From contig JAHQWA010000289.1 of assembly GCA_019634045.1 (NCBI GenBank), forward strand, positions 1 to 43,255: 43,255 nucleotides of DNA, written 5' to 3'. Each line of letters opens with the position of its first letter. Position 1 is the stretch's first letter. The notes under the pieces are model-generated. The model had not been told where the DNA came from. It saw only the letters and a list, made by a program, of their open reading frames with translations, and did not search any database. A program made the position numbers and the translations under genes. The stretch is from Saprospiraceae bacterium. Its GTDB lineage: Bacteria > Bacteroidota > Bacteroidia > Chitinophagales > Saprospiraceae. This document shows positions 25,551 through 35,225 of the stretch, in pieces.

Positions 25551-27478
25551 CCATCCAAGGCACTATCCAACACTTCTTGGGCCTCCTCCCATTCGCCGTA
25601 AGCAGTTTCCAGGTCCTGCTTTTTGCCTTTGTACTTCTCCATGGTCTTTTCGGCATCAGGAGATTGATAAAAGGCAGGATCGGCCATGTCCAGTTCTATT
25701 TTGGAGATTTCCTTTTCTATTCGCTCAATTCGTTTCTCAGCGTTTTGCACGGCGCGAGTAAGTCTTTTCTTTTCTTCGTAGGACAACTCCACCTTAGGCG
25801 TGGCCGGGGCGGTGGTGGCAGCCGTTGCGGCGGCCTTCTTAGTGCTCATTTCTACCGCACGCATATCTGCAAGGGCTCGCTTTTCTAAGAAAGCATTAAC
25901 ATCTCCGATATGATCGAATAGTTGGCGATCGCGAAATTCAATCGTACGATTGGTTAGGTCGGCCAGAAAATCTCGATCATGCGACACAACTACTAAGGTA
26001 CCGTCGAAATCCATCAGTGCCCTTTTCAAGAGATCTTTGGAGATAATATCTAAGTGATTGGTAGGTTCATCCAGGACAAGCAAATTGAATGGCTTCAGCA
26101 AGAGGCAGGCTAAAGCCAACCGCGCCCGCTCCCCTCCGGACAGAACACTAACCTTCTTATCTACATCTTCACCACTAAAGAGAAAAGCACCAAGAATGTT
26201 TCGCAATTGCGTTCGCATCTCAGGTGGTGAAGCCTGCTCCATCGTTTCCAACAGAGTCAATTTGGGTTGTAGCGTGTCCGACTGGTTCTGGGCATAGTAC
26301 CCGATCTGCACATTATGCCCGAGGGTAAACTCTCCGCCGCTACGATCTAACTGTCTAATGATAATCTTGGCTAAAGTAGTTTTACCTTGCCCATTCTGCC
26401 CAACAAAGGCTACTCGATCGCCCCTATCCAACTTGATATTCACCCGGTCCAACACATTCAATTGACCGTAACTCTTTTCCAGTTCCTTGGCTTCCAGGAC
26501 GATTTGCCCAGAACGAGGAGCTGGTGGAAAACGCAGGTTCATACCCTCGGTGTCTTCTGCGGCAATCTCGATGCGGTCTATCTTATCCAGTTGCTTTTTC
26601 ATGGACTGTGCCATCTTCGTCTTGGTCGCCTTAGCCATGAAGCGATTGATGGTTCTTTCCTTCTGGGCAATTACCTTCTGCTGATTATCGTAGGCAGCCT
26701 GCATTTTTTCCCTGCGCTCCACGCGTAAGGCTACAAAATCACTATATGCTGCCTTATAATCGTAAATCTGCCCCAACTCTACTTCAACCGTTCGTTTGGT
26801 CGTATTATCTAGAAATTGTTTATCGTGAGAAATAATGATGACGGCTCCAGGGTAGTCTTTGAGAAAACTTTCGAGCCAGATAATGGATTCAATATCCAAG
26901 TGATTGGTCGGCTCATCCAGCAGTAGGTAGTTGGGCTTTTGCAAAAGCATTTTTGCCAGTTCCACCCGCATCTGCCATCCTCCACTAAATTCATCTGTAA
27001 GTCGGTCCATATCAGATGACTTGAAGCCTAGTCCCTTTAGCACCTTTTCTGTTTCAGCTTCCATGGAGGCACCGCCAAGCAATTGAAAGCGATCGTTGGC
27101 TTCTGAAAAATCTTCTAATAGTTTCGTATACCCGGCACTTTCGTAGTCTGTTCGCTCTGCAATTTCCTCATTGAGTTCTTCTATTCTCTTCTCCAATGAC
27201 TTTACATCACCGAAAGCAGTCAAGGCTTCTTGCTTCACCGTTTTCCCCTTTGGAAGATTCATTTCCTGATGAAGAAACCCCAGAGAGCTCTCAGAAGGTC
27301 GGGTTACGTTTCCCGCATCAGAGCCGATATCTCCCGCAATGATCTTCAGGAGCGTGGACTTACCGGCTCCATTACGTCCTACTAAACCTACCTTATCTCT
27401 TTCGTGAATAACCAGGTTGATATGATCCAGCAGTACTCGATCACCATACTTAACAAATACATCCGCTACCGTAATCAT
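25547..27478 (-). CDS. ABC-F family ATPase (ribosome-associated type)
   Basis: ABC-F proteins have two ATPase cassettes in one chain and no membrane part; they bind the ribosomal E site and rescue or protect stalled ribosomes. The 643-residue product has Walker A motifs GRNGAGKS (34-41) and GQNGQGKT, signature motifs FSGGWQMR and LSGGERAR, and Walker B-type ends LLLDEPTNHLD and LVLDEPTNHLD. The linker between cassettes (about 235-310) is helical and basic. A C-terminal coiled coil after an Ala/Thr-Pro spacer (about 555-640) resembles the Uup-type C-terminal domain. A Uup or YheS-like role in translation is more likely than antibiotic resistance, but sequence alone does not settle it. Confidence 0.92.
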   Translation of the reverse strand: MITVADVFVKYGDRVLLDHINLVIHERDKVGLVGRNGAGKSTLLKIIAGDIGSDAGNVTRPSESSLGFLHQEMNLPKGKTVKQEALTAFGDVKSLEKRIEELNEEIAERTDYESAGYTKLLEDFSEANDRFQLLGGASMEAETEKVLKGLGFKSSDMDRLTDEFSGGWQMRVELAKMLLQKPNYLLLDEPTNHLDIESIIWLESFLKDYPGAVIIISHDKQFLDNTTKRTVEVELGQIYDYKAAYSDFVALRVERREKMQAAYDNQQKVIAQKERTINRFMAKATKTKMAQSMKKQLDKIDRIEIAAEDTEGMNLRFPPAPRSGQIVLEAKELEKSYGQLNVLDRVNIKLDRGDRVAFVGQNGQGKTTLAKIIIRQLDRSGGEFTLGHNVQIGYYAQNQSDTLQPKLTLLETMEQASPPEMRTQLRNILGAFLFSGEDVDKKVSVLSGGERARLALACLLLKPFNLLVLDEPTNHLDIISKDLLKRALMDFDGTLVVVSHDRDFLADLTNRTIEFRDRQLFDHIGDVNAFLEKRALADMRAVEMSTKKAAATAATTAPATPKVELSYEEKKRLTRAVQNAEKRIERIEKEISKIELDMADPAFYQSPDAEKTMEKYKGKKQDLETAYGEWEEAQEVLDSALDG

Positions 27479-27500
27479 CGTTCAAATTTGCTTGTGAGCG

Positions 27501-27508
27501 CAAAAGTA
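27501..27508 (-). promoter_or_regulatory. Candidate -7 box (TACTTTTG, minus strand) for the ABC-F gene
   Basis: An exact TAnnTTTG match 22 bp before the ATG at 27478, giving a short leader, as for other genes here. A clear -33 TTTG is not seen. Confidence 0.45.
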
Positions 27509-27716
27509 CGGAATGAGGGATAAATAAACTGTACAAGGAGGTGCAATATTTTTGTATCAGACAAGCCGACGAAAGCCGAGTACCTGTCGAGCCGCTAGGC
27601 AGCATAGTCCAGCTAAATAGTTTTTTTGTAAAGGCCAGAGGATGAAAAAAGACAAAGCGTGGGTTGATTTTTCACTTGTGGTTCTTTCCTAGGCTTGATC
27701 CGACAAGCGAACCAGT

Positions 27717-28772
27717 CTATTTAGCTTTTTCCAAAGTAAACCCAAAGGTAGATCCCAAGTCATCTGCACTACGCACGTTAATCGTTTGTTTGTGGGCATC
27801 GATGATGTGTTTCACAATGGACAAACCAAGACCTGAGCCACCTTGGGCTCTAGATCGGCTTTTGTCCACCCGATAGAAGCGATCAAAGACGTGGTCTAAG
27901 TGTTCTGGTGAGATGCCGATTCCATTGTCGGCCACTTCAATCAAGATATTGGAATCCATATCGTAGAAGCCTACTTTAGTACGGCCCTGCCCCTTCCCAT
28001 ATTTAATGGAATTATGCAGAAGGTTAGTCAAGACTTGTCTAATGCTATCGATATCCGCTCGCACCCGATAATTGTGATCAGCTCCTTCCTTGAAGGACAA
28101 GGAAATCTGCTTTTGACTTGCTTTGATTTCAAGATCCTCAAAAACCTCCCTCGTCAATTCCTTGATATCGAAGGAAACCGTATCTAACACCAAATTACCA
28201 GATTCAAGTCGAGAAATAGCACTTAGGTCTTCCACGATGGTATGCAGTCGCTCCACGTTCTTAGCTGCTCGCTTTAGGAACGAATGATTGATCTCATTAT
28301 CGTGCATAGCACCATCCAACAGCGTGTGTAAATATCCTTGGATATTAAAGATGGGCGTCTTCAGTTCGTGGGAGATATCCCCGATATATTTACGCCGGTA
28401 ATCCGCCCAAGCATTGTGCTTGTTGATCTCAGCTTCTCTAGTCATGGCCCATTCCTCCACCTCCTTTTCTACTTCTCCGATGATATCAGAGGTGATATCA
28501 ATAGAATTGGTTTTCTCCTCCGGAGATCGCTTATGTTTGTGAATGGTCTTATAGATCAGTTTGATCTTGCGGTAAATATATTTACGCAGGTAGTAGATCG
28601 TAACCCAATAGCCAGCAAGGAATACGATCAAGGGTATCGAAATGTAAGTCACCCAGGAAGGTGCCCCAAAATACTCTAGCCCTAATAGTACACCTCCTAC
28701 TACAGAAACGACCAAGCAGATATACAGTGCCGCAAATATGGCAATCTGCTTTGGCGTAGGATTTTTCAACAT
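27717..28772 (-). CDS. Two-component sensor histidine kinase
   Basis: The 351-residue kinase has two membrane helices close together (about residues 10-33 and 40-62) with only a few residues between, so there is almost no periplasmic sensing domain. The cytoplasmic part has a coiled linker (95-125), a HisKA domain with phospho-acceptor His135 in ISHELKTPIFNIQG, and an HATPase domain with N box (NLLHNSIKYG), G1 (DNGIGIS), F box (FDRFYRVDKSRSR) and G2 (GSGLGLSIVKHI). Overall it resembles the PhoR/WalK group. The gene directly follows its partner regulator: the ATG begins at the base next to the regulator's stop codon. The signal may come from the membrane or an internal partner. Confidence 0.93.
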   Translation of the reverse strand: MLKNPTPKQIAIFAALYICLVVSVVGGVLLGLEYFGAPSWVTYISIPLIVFLAGYWVTIYYLRKYIYRKIKLIYKTIHKHKRSPEEKTNSIDITSDIIGEVEKEVEEWAMTREAEINKHNAWADYRRKYIGDISHELKTPIFNIQGYLHTLLDGAMHDNEINHSFLKRAAKNVERLHTIVEDLSAISRLESGNLVLDTVSFDIKELTREVFEDLEIKASQKQISLSFKEGADHNYRVRADIDSIRQVLTNLLHNSIKYGKGQGRTKVGFYDMDSNILIEVADNGIGISPEHLDHVFDRFYRVDKSRSRAQGGSGLGLSIVKHIIDAHKQTINVRSADDLGSTFGFTLEKAK

Positions 28773-29456
28773 CTAAAACTCAAATTTGTAGCCGATCCCT
28801 TTTATGGTTTTAATAAAGGTATCGCCAATCTTTTCTCTCAATTTACGAATATGTACATCAATCGTCCGATTTCCCACAATCACATCTGTCCCCCAAACCT
28901 TATTGAAAATTTCTTCTCTTGAGAAGACTTTCCCTGGCTTAGAAACAAGCAAGTTCAATAGTTCAAATTCTTTCTTGGCAAGTTCAATTACTTTCTCACC
29001 CTTTTTCACCGTGATACGCTCGGTATCGATCTCCAGTTCTCCAACGACGATAATGGCATCGGTAGCTTCGTCTTCTAGACGATCAGATCTACGTAGTAAA
29101 GCCTTTATCCTACTCAGGAATACCCTGGGCCGGATCGGCTTGGTGATATAGTCATCTCCGCCAATATCTAGCGCAGCAATTTGGGAATAGTCTTCCTCTC
29201 TCGCCGTCAAGAAGATGATCAATGTCTTATCAAATTCAGGCTTGCTGCGTAGGTTTCTACAAACCTCTACACCATCCATCTTCGGCATCATGATGTCCAG
29301 AATAACCAAACCTGGTTTTTCTTTCTCTGCCATCATCACCCCTTCCTCTCCATTGGAGGCGGTCACGACCTGATACCCTTCCTTGACAAGATTGTACCGA
29401 AGGAAGTCTAGAATATCAGGTTCGTCGTCTACAACAAGTATTTTGATTGGATCCAT
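28773..29456 (-). CDS. OmpR/PhoB-family response regulator
   Basis: The 227-residue product has a receiver domain (about 1-120) with acidic Asp10/Asp11 and phospho-acceptor Asp54 (VILDIMMPKMDG), and a C-terminal winged-helix DNA-binding domain (about 130-227) with FELLNLLVSKPGKVFSREEI and DVHIRKLREKIG, typical of OmpR/PhoB. It is the first gene of a two-gene operon with the kinase. Targets are not visible in the window; no repeated operator was found around the gene. PhoP/PhoB- or WalR-like naming is not justified from this evidence. Confidence 0.94.
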   Translation of the reverse strand: MDPIKILVVDDEPDILDFLRYNLVKEGYQVVTASNGEEGVMMAEKEKPGLVILDIMMPKMDGVEVCRNLRSKPEFDKTLIIFLTAREEDYSQIAALDIGGDDYITKPIRPRVFLSRIKALLRRSDRLEDEATDAIIVVGELEIDTERITVKKGEKVIELAKKEFELLNLLVSKPGKVFSREEIFNKVWGTDVIVGNRTIDVHIRKLREKIGDTFIKTIKGIGYKFEF

Positions 29457-29484
29457 GCTATTAACAATTATTTTGCCAATGCGG

Positions 29485-29492
29485 CAAAAATA
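29485..29492 (-). promoter_or_regulatory. Candidate -7 box (TATTTTTG, minus strand) for the two-component operon
   Basis: An exact TAnnTTTG match 28 bp before the response-regulator ATG. A matching -33 TTTG is not clear. Confidence 0.42.
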
Positions 29493-29680
29493 AACGAATT
29501 CACAAGCATTAAAAGGAGTCCTGTTTTAAGTTAATGTTAAGTTTGTAAATCTCAAATTAAGACTTTTTCTACTATCTTGCCTCGGGCTAGTCCGCTGGAA
29601 ACAAGGGAATTATCATAAAAAAAGTCAATAGGCCTACCTTTACGGTCTTGTTTCTTCAGGTATATCTCCAAAAAATGTGC

Positions 29681-30046
29681 CTAATCTTTCACTTCTTCTT
29701 TGGATAGTTCCTCCAAAACTTTGGTGTATACACGGTCCATGATGGCTGGTTCTCGGCGTAGGATCGCAAGCGTCGAATCCAAATCTTCTTCCTGAATATC
29801 ATAGGTTCTATAAATGACCCCATAATAGCGTTCTACCAGGCTGTCTTGAATAAGATAATTCTGTTGCTGTATAATGGATTCCGCTAGTTGGATATCTTTC
29901 AAGATGGGCACCAGTTTCTCTTCTGTAATCGGCAAACTGGGTTCTTCGGGTTTGCAAGCTAGCATTGTTAGGCCCAACAGTAGTATACTACAAATCCTGA
30001 ATCGAGTCAATTTGATATTCTCCATTTTCTTCACGTAAGATTGCAT
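29681..30046 (-). CDS. DUF4296 domain-containing lipoprotein
   Basis: The 121-residue product carries a lipoprotein signal (hydrophobic ICSILLLGLTMLAC, with the lipid Cys at residue 31 from this start; an alternative ATG at 30025 is equally good). The mature part matches the DUF4296 pattern common in Bacteroidota: an acidic helical domain with LVPILKDIQLAESI near its start, a YYGVIYRTYDI middle, and an LDSTLAILRREPAIMDRVYTKV ending. The function of DUF4296 is unknown; it is a small envelope protein. It lies 26 bp behind the SixA-like gene on the same strand, so the two may share a transcript. Confidence 0.8.
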   Translation of the reverse strand: MQSYVKKMENIKLTRFRICSILLLGLTMLACKPEEPSLPITEEKLVPILKDIQLAESIIQQQNYLIQDSLVERYYGVIYRTYDIQEEDLDSTLAILRREPAIMDRVYTKVLEELSKEEVKD

Positions 30047-30072
30047 CCTAAGTACGGGCGTTTATGCCGTGC

Positions 30073-30567
30073 TTATTGAAATTGTTTTGGGTAGTAAAAG
30101 TTCCTCAGCTTCACCTTGCCTTTCTGAAAATCCTTCCAATCCTGGATTGAACCGCTAATTTGGGCAATCCCACAGGTAGGAATATTAGGAATAAAATCAT
30201 CGGTAAACTGATTGGCCAAATTGGTAAAGCCCGGGTTATGTCCAAAAAGACAAACTGTGTTCCACTCGGGCTGCAGCCGCTGTACAATAAAGAGCAGCTC
30301 CTGGGCATAGGCCTCGTATATCCCCGTCTCCTGATGTATGTCTTTAGAGGTTAACCCTAGCGCCTCCGCAAAATAGGTCGCGGTGGTAAAAGCTCTTTTG
30401 GCAGGACTGGAAACTAGTTTATCGGGTACTGGTGTTTGCTTGCTAAGAAATTGCGCCATAAAAGGTGCATCTCGAAATCCTCTCTTGTTCAAAGGCCTAT
30501 CAAAATCCCTTAATCCTGGATTATTCCAACTGGATTTAGCATGTCTGATCAAAAAAATAGTTTTCAT
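30073..30567 (-). CDS. sixA: SixA-like histidine phosphatase
   Basis: This 164-residue protein belongs to the phosphoglycerate-mutase-like histidine phosphatases. It has the catalytic RHAKSSW motif at residues 8-14 (His9), FDRPLNKRG, and the second conserved His in FGHNPGF. SixA of E. coli acts on phosphohistidine of phosphotransfer proteins; the substrate here is unknown. I start at the ATG at 30567, which begins MKTIFLIRHAK; an upstream TTG would add 20 poorly matching residues. The protein is cytosolic with no signal. Confidence 0.85.
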   Translation of the reverse strand: MKTIFLIRHAKSSWNNPGLRDFDRPLNKRGFRDAPFMAQFLSKQTPVPDKLVSSPAKRAFTTATYFAEALGLTSKDIHQETGIYEAYAQELLFIVQRLQPEWNTVCLFGHNPGFTNLANQFTDDFIPNIPTCGIAQISGSIQDWKDFQKGKVKLRNFYYPKQFQ

Positions 30568-30868
30568 AATCGTGGTTTTCTTTACAGCTTGAACTGACCT
30601 AAATTTCTTGTCTTCAGATGAGGGCAAAGGGTTGACTCTGCTGGCGGAGTTCTTTTTGAATCTGATGACGCCAGCCAGCCAGGAAAAAGCTAAAATCCAG
30701 AAGATTCAAGTTTTTCGGCTGTAATCAGATCAAAGGGTTTAAATCAGTTCTTTGCTTAAAAATGTTCGCTCGAAATGCAGGCATTCAATCATTTTTAAAC
30801 AACTTCTCTTCCTGGTCTGCTAAAAGTAAAACATATTTACCGAAATTTAGTGCATTAAAAACCTTAGC

Positions 30869-31660
30869 ATGGTCTTCAAAGATAAAGTGATATGGATCAC
30901 CGGGGCGTCCTCCGGTATTGGAGAGCACCTGGCCTATGCCTTCTCCGAACAAGGCGCAAAACTGATCCTATCTAGTCGCAACCAGCAAGAACTCAATCGC
31001 GTGAAACAGAACTGTTCGCAACCAGACGCTATACGGATACTTCCGCTTGACGTCGCGCAATTTGAACAGGTTCCCGCTACCTACAAGCAAGCAGTCCAAG
31101 ATTGGGGACCACCTAACATTGTCATCAACAATGCTGGCGTCTCGCAACGGGAGTTGGTCAAAGACACCGACTTTTCGGTAGATGAAAAGATCATGGATGT
31201 TAATTTCCTAGGTGCTGTAGCTGTCACCAAAGCAGTATTGCCTGATATGCTTGCTAGAAAGAGTGGCCAAATTGTAGTCATCAGTAGCGTTATGGGTAAA
31301 ATTGGCACCCCTTTCCGGTCGGCCTATGCCGCCTCCAAACATGCCCTACAAGGTTGGTTTGACTGTCTAAGAGAAGAGGTCTTGAAAGATAACCTCAAGG
31401 TTACCATCATCTGCCCCGGCTACGTTCATACCAATGCCACGATCAATGCCCTCAAAGGCGATGGTAGTAAGAATAATAAAATGGCTGAATCAACTGCCGG
31501 TGGAATGGAGCCCTCTGTTTTCGCCCAAAGAGCCTTGCGCGCGATAGCCAATGAGAAAGACGAAGTTCTAATCGGCGGTAAGGAAATTGCAACCGTTTAT
31601 CTCAAACGAATTTCTTCTAGATTACTAAAGTATGTCCTACGGCGCGCGACGGTGACTTAG
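30869..31660 (+). CDS. Short-chain dehydrogenase/reductase (SDR)
   Basis: Classical SDR oxidoreductase using NAD(P)H. The 263-residue chain has TGASSGIGE (11-19) for cofactor binding, NNAG (87-90), Ser139/Ser140, and the Tyr153-x-x-x-Lys157 active site (YAASK). The C-terminal FAQRALRAIANEKDEVLIGG stretch resembles the DHRS7/dehydrogenase family of Bacteroidota. It lies alone, divergent from sixA and convergent with the thioredoxin-like gene. The substrate cannot be named from sequence. Confidence 0.9.
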   Translation: MVFKDKVIWITGASSGIGEHLAYAFSEQGAKLILSSRNQQELNRVKQNCSQPDAIRILPLDVAQFEQVPATYKQAVQDWGPPNIVINNAGVSQRELVKDTDFSVDEKIMDVNFLGAVAVTKAVLPDMLARKSGQIVVISSVMGKIGTPFRSAYAASKHALQGWFDCLREEVLKDNLKVTIICPGYVHTNATINALKGDGSKNNKMAESTAGGMEPSVFAQRALRAIANEKDEVLIGGKEIATVYLKRISSRLLKYVLRRATVT

Positions 31661-31755
31661 GGTATGGATAATGGATAAAATAAACATTCGTCATTTTACC
31701 CTAGACGCTATTAACTATACCGTATTAATCTCACACTATTTATTCTACCTTAAAA

Positions 31756-33186
31756 TCACTCATCACTCCCCTCTCCCTCATTCACCTTTTGCTCGAGGAT
31801 TCTGTTCATCAATTCCTCCAACTGATCTGCACCGATACGCTTCGAGATGATCTCTTTCTTATCATCTAGTACATATACTTGCGGCGTTGAGCGTATGTCA
31901 TACAATTTTGAGAAGCGGCTTTGGTGGTAAGGATCAACCGTGTGTAGCCAGTCTTGAATCTCATTTTCCTCAATGTAATCCCAACAACCATCGACCTCGT
32001 CTGTGAACTTGGTACAAACGGCGAAGAGCTTCACACCTTTATCTTTGAACTTTTCGTAGAAGGCCTTCATGTGTGGCGTTGATTCCTTGCAATGCCCACA
32101 ATCGTATCTCCAGAAATAGAGAATAGTATAGTCCGAATCCACGCCATGAAGGCTAACCTTGGATCCATCCTTTTTACGCATTTCTATGTCTGGTGCAATC
32201 TTTCCAATCAACAAGGGCTTGAGCTTATCAGCACTCTCAAGGATCTTTTTTAATGCTTCCTCATCCGTCCAGCTGGCTTTTCCGGTGCGGTAGTAGTTGT
32301 CTACCAAGTGCACATAGGCCGCATCCATCCCAACGATCTTGGATTTTGCATATTCATTCAGGTAATGAACGAGAAAGAACTTGAAAGTCTCCTCCGCTGG
32401 CTTCATTCTCTCTAGCACGAAATCTACCGCCAATGCCATCGTATCCGGATGCTGTACTTGTAGCTTATTAATGTAGTAATCTACTCTTTGGAAAAGAAAG
32501 GGCGTACGCAACATTCTTTGATCGCCTAGATCGATATTGTCAAAGTAGTGCTTTTGTGTATATCGCCATCTTTGCATTTGTACTTCATCATCTGTGCCTT
32601 CAAAATCCGGCGTATCAAATGGAAGATTGGCTTTGATAATGGCTGCGGTTAAGGTCGTAGGATGATCTGCCACCAACTTGCGTTGGAAGTCAATAACAGA
32701 AGTATTCAATTGTTCCTGCTCCTTTTGCAACTTTTCCTTTTCCGCACCAGACGCGGCCGCAACGGCTTTTCCGAGTCGCTCGGCTTCTGGACGCCGAGCA
32801 TTGATGAAGGCTAGGTATTCATAGAACAAAGTATTATCCTCGCTACCCGTAAATGTGATATTTGAAGCCGGGTCGTCCTTCTCCGTTACGATGGAGAATT
32901 GTTGATTTTTGCCGTCTACTAAAACCTGGAAGAAATTGTTATCTGGGGCCATTACAACCAAATAGATACCTCCTTCCAAGGGATCTTCTCCTTTGAATCG
33001 AAAAGTACCATCTTTCTCCACTTTTACCGTATCGCGGATGTACTGCTTATCTCCCAGGTGATAGGCCAGGTATAGTTCTGACTGCTCATAGCTCTTGATC
33101 TTAATACTAATATCGTGTCCAGATTGTGCCCAAGTTGTGCTGATTGTGGCTAAAACCAAAAGGACGACGGATACAAAAACTCTCAT
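31756..33186 (-). CDS. Thioredoxin-like envelope protein with DUF4369-type N-terminus
   Basis: The 476-residue product has a signal peptide (MRVFVSVVLLVLATISTTWA), then a DUF4369-like beta domain (about 22-125), then a helical middle region (about 130-320) that resembles DUF5106, and a C-terminal thioredoxin/AhpC-like domain (about 330-460) with the CGHC active site (Cys363 and Cys366) in RYDCGHCKESTPH. Such proteins act in the periplasm, probably as disulfide reductases or isomerases for cytochromes or secreted proteins. It is monocistronic as far as visible, divergent from the TM2-TPR gene by 626 bp. Confidence 0.85.
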   Translation of the reverse strand: MRVFVSVVLLVLATISTTWAQSGHDISIKIKSYEQSELYLAYHLGDKQYIRDTVKVEKDGTFRFKGEDPLEGGIYLVVMAPDNNFFQVLVDGKNQQFSIVTEKDDPASNITFTGSEDNTLFYEYLAFINARRPEAERLGKAVAAASGAEKEKLQKEQEQLNTSVIDFQRKLVADHPTTLTAAIIKANLPFDTPDFEGTDDEVQMQRWRYTQKHYFDNIDLGDQRMLRTPFLFQRVDYYINKLQVQHPDTMALAVDFVLERMKPAEETFKFFLVHYLNEYAKSKIVGMDAAYVHLVDNYYRTGKASWTDEEALKKILESADKLKPLLIGKIAPDIEMRKKDGSKVSLHGVDSDYTILYFWRYDCGHCKESTPHMKAFYEKFKDKGVKLFAVCTKFTDEVDGCWDYIEENEIQDWLHTVDPYHQSRFSKLYDIRSTPQVYVLDDKKEIISKRIGADQLEELMNRILEQKVNEGEGSDE

Positions 33187-33812
33187 TGCTGTAATTTTTT
33201 ACTTTTCCTTAATATCTATTCGTAGGACGGTTATCTGTAGAAAGTGTCACCTTCATGCCTCTCCTTTTCACTAAACGTCACAAACCACAGGTCTTACTAT
33301 ACAAAGGTCGCTTTTTTTTCAAAACTCGATATTTGCAAACTTGACATTAAAAGTACTTTAACCTTTGTTCAGTAGATAAGTCAAAGCTAGCGCCTCCCAA
33401 AATATGTGAAGGAAGCCCCCTACTACCCTCTCTAAAAAGGCTGAAATTCATCAGATTGTTCAATCTAAATCTGGATTTTATCGGCTATAAACGTAACCAA
33501 GTGCAACCTCCTGCATTATGAAATCGTCAAATAAGCTGATCTTTGTCGATAAAAATTAAACTTTTGGATAAAGGTTTTACGTTATTAGTAAATAGGCTCT
33601 ATCTTGTAAGAATAAGACTTGTTCAAGCAAACCGTTGAAAGGCATCTGACTGTGGTTCGGTCTTAAGGAATTCCCGATATGGCTATAAACGACGCAAATT
33701 TTCAAAGCTATTGCAGAGATCTCTAGGGAAATTTGCTTCGTTTTCCACCAAAAAACCGTCCACTAGGCATCCTTGACCATAGAAAGATGGCTTCTAGAAA
33801 AAGGAAACACCG
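33187..33812. other. Intergenic region between the thioredoxin-like and TM2-TPR genes
   Basis: A 626-bp space without a convincing ORF or RNA gene. An 8-bp inverted repeat (GCAAATTT at 33694-33701, AAATTTGC at 33729-33736) encloses the palindrome AGAGATCTCT (33715-33724), 77 bp before the downstream ATG. An 11-bp direct repeat GGCTATAAACG occurs at 33483 and 33681. Their meaning is unknown. Confidence 0.35.
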
Positions 33813-34655
33813 ATGAAGAAAAAAGAGGTTGCAGCAACGCTGGCACTATTCCTTGGCATTTTTGGCGTACACCGATTCTACTTGGGAAAACGATTTTTGG
33901 GCATTTTACATTTTGGTTTATTCATGTTCTCTTTCATGATTTTGATGGAAGAAGATGTCCCCTTAATCATTTTCCCGGCTATTCTCGGTTTTATAGACGC
34001 TGTCCTGTTATTTGTCATGCCGAAGGAAGAATTTGACGAACGTTACAACAAGAAATGGATCAAAAGCGATTATGCTGAGCCTGGCCGATATCGTTCCTAC
34101 GGCAATGCCCCAGCCCTCCCCGCTCCCGCCACCAAGACGGTGGAAAAAGAAAGGTACTTCAAGAAAAAAGGTGTACAACTGTTCCGTCAATTCCGCTACG
34201 AAGGCGCGATTGAGGCTTTTGACGAGGCCTTGGAGATTAATTTCGAAGACCCCAGCACTCATTTCAATTTGGCTTGCTGCTATTCCTTACTCAACGAGCT
34301 GGATAATGCCTACTATCACTTGGAAAAAGCGGTACAATTTGGCTTCAAAGACGTGAACAAGGTCTATACTCACCGAGCCCTATCCAATCTTCGGGCTGAT
34401 GCAGAATTCCATTATTTTGTAGAGAATGGCTTTAAAGTTTCTGCTGAAGACCGTATGGAAGCCCCAAGATCCCGAACCATTCCCGTTAGTACCCCGATCA
34501 AGGAAGATCCACCCAACAAGAAGGAGGCTGAGGCGCTGGACTTAGACGGAGACTTACTGACGCAAATTGTGAGATTGGGCGAGCTCCGAGATAAAGGCAT
34601 TCTGACAGAAGAAGAATTCAAGGTGCAGAAGGAAAAAATCTTGGCTGAAAAATAA
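33813..34655 (+). CDS. TM2-domain protein with TPR-like repeats and SHOCT-like C-terminus
   Basis: The 280-residue product starts with a TM2 domain (residues 1-80): two hydrophobic stretches (about 8-28 and 35-68) and a GVHRFYLGKRFLGILHFG core, as in membrane proteins of the TM2 family. A cytosolic linker follows, then TPR-like helices (about 115-205; RQFRYEGAIEAFDEALEIN, STHFNLACCYSLLNELDNAYYHLEKA). The end (245-280), with LTQIVRLGELRDKGILTEEEF, fits a SHOCT domain, which often ends membrane proteins and may mediate oligomerisation. The combination suggests a membrane scaffold. No enzyme motif is visible. Divergent from the thioredoxin-like gene. Confidence 0.8.
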   Translation: MKKKEVAATLALFLGIFGVHRFYLGKRFLGILHFGLFMFSFMILMEEDVPLIIFPAILGFIDAVLLFVMPKEEFDERYNKKWIKSDYAEPGRYRSYGNAPALPAPATKTVEKERYFKKKGVQLFRQFRYEGAIEAFDEALEINFEDPSTHFNLACCYSLLNELDNAYYHLEKAVQFGFKDVNKVYTHRALSNLRADAEFHYFVENGFKVSAEDRMEAPRSRTIPVSTPIKEDPPNKKEAEALDLDGDLLTQIVRLGELRDKGILTEEEFKVQKEKILAEK

Positions 34656-35225
34656 AAAACATAGGTTCTATTATAATTTTTTAAAATATCTAAGCGTTAT
34701 AGCACTGAATTTCTCCCAAAGACCTACGAAAACTATACATAGGTATACATCATGAAGTAATAAGACCTACAAAAGATTGCGGAATCTCCCCTCATGTATT
34801 GTTCCCATCTTCATTGGTCTTTCTCTTCACAATAGTTATTAGCAAGCGGATTAAGCACTCATTATTCAATTTGGCGTATGGTTAAACATACGCTTAGCTA
34901 TAATCCTAGGTATAAATAATACCAAAATACCTACCTAATCACATCCAAATCGTCGTTCTACCCCTCCCCAAGGAACTAATCCATCAACCCAACCTCAGTT
35001 TACTGAGTATTGTTACCCGTGCGTCACCTTTGTTGGTAGCTCGTCAAGGGAAACAATACCTTCCTACTAATCCCAGCATTTTCAAACAAGGCTAATACAT
35101 TAGTCCGGGGTCGAACCCTCACGACTATGAAACACTATAGCTTTTAAGCAATAATGTCCCCCTTTTCTATTCTAACCCATCCAGTTATACACGATAAGAT
35201 TAGGTCATCCTATAAACTGATTTAA
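34656..35225. other. Long intergenic region before the PorP/SprF gene
   Basis: This 570-bp space holds two small hairpins: GCGTATG and CATACGC flanking GTTAAA at 34874-34893, and CTCAG/CTGAG around TTTA at 34994-35007. A near -7 box (CACCTTTG) lies at 35025-35032. I found no ORF, tRNA or strong terminator. A long leader for the downstream gene is possible. Confidence 0.35.

Noticed and set aside
35101-35130. GGGGTCGAACCCTC as a tRNA T-arm
   Set aside because: It has no matching acceptor, D or anticodon arms within 80 bp, and the loop does not fit a T-arm.
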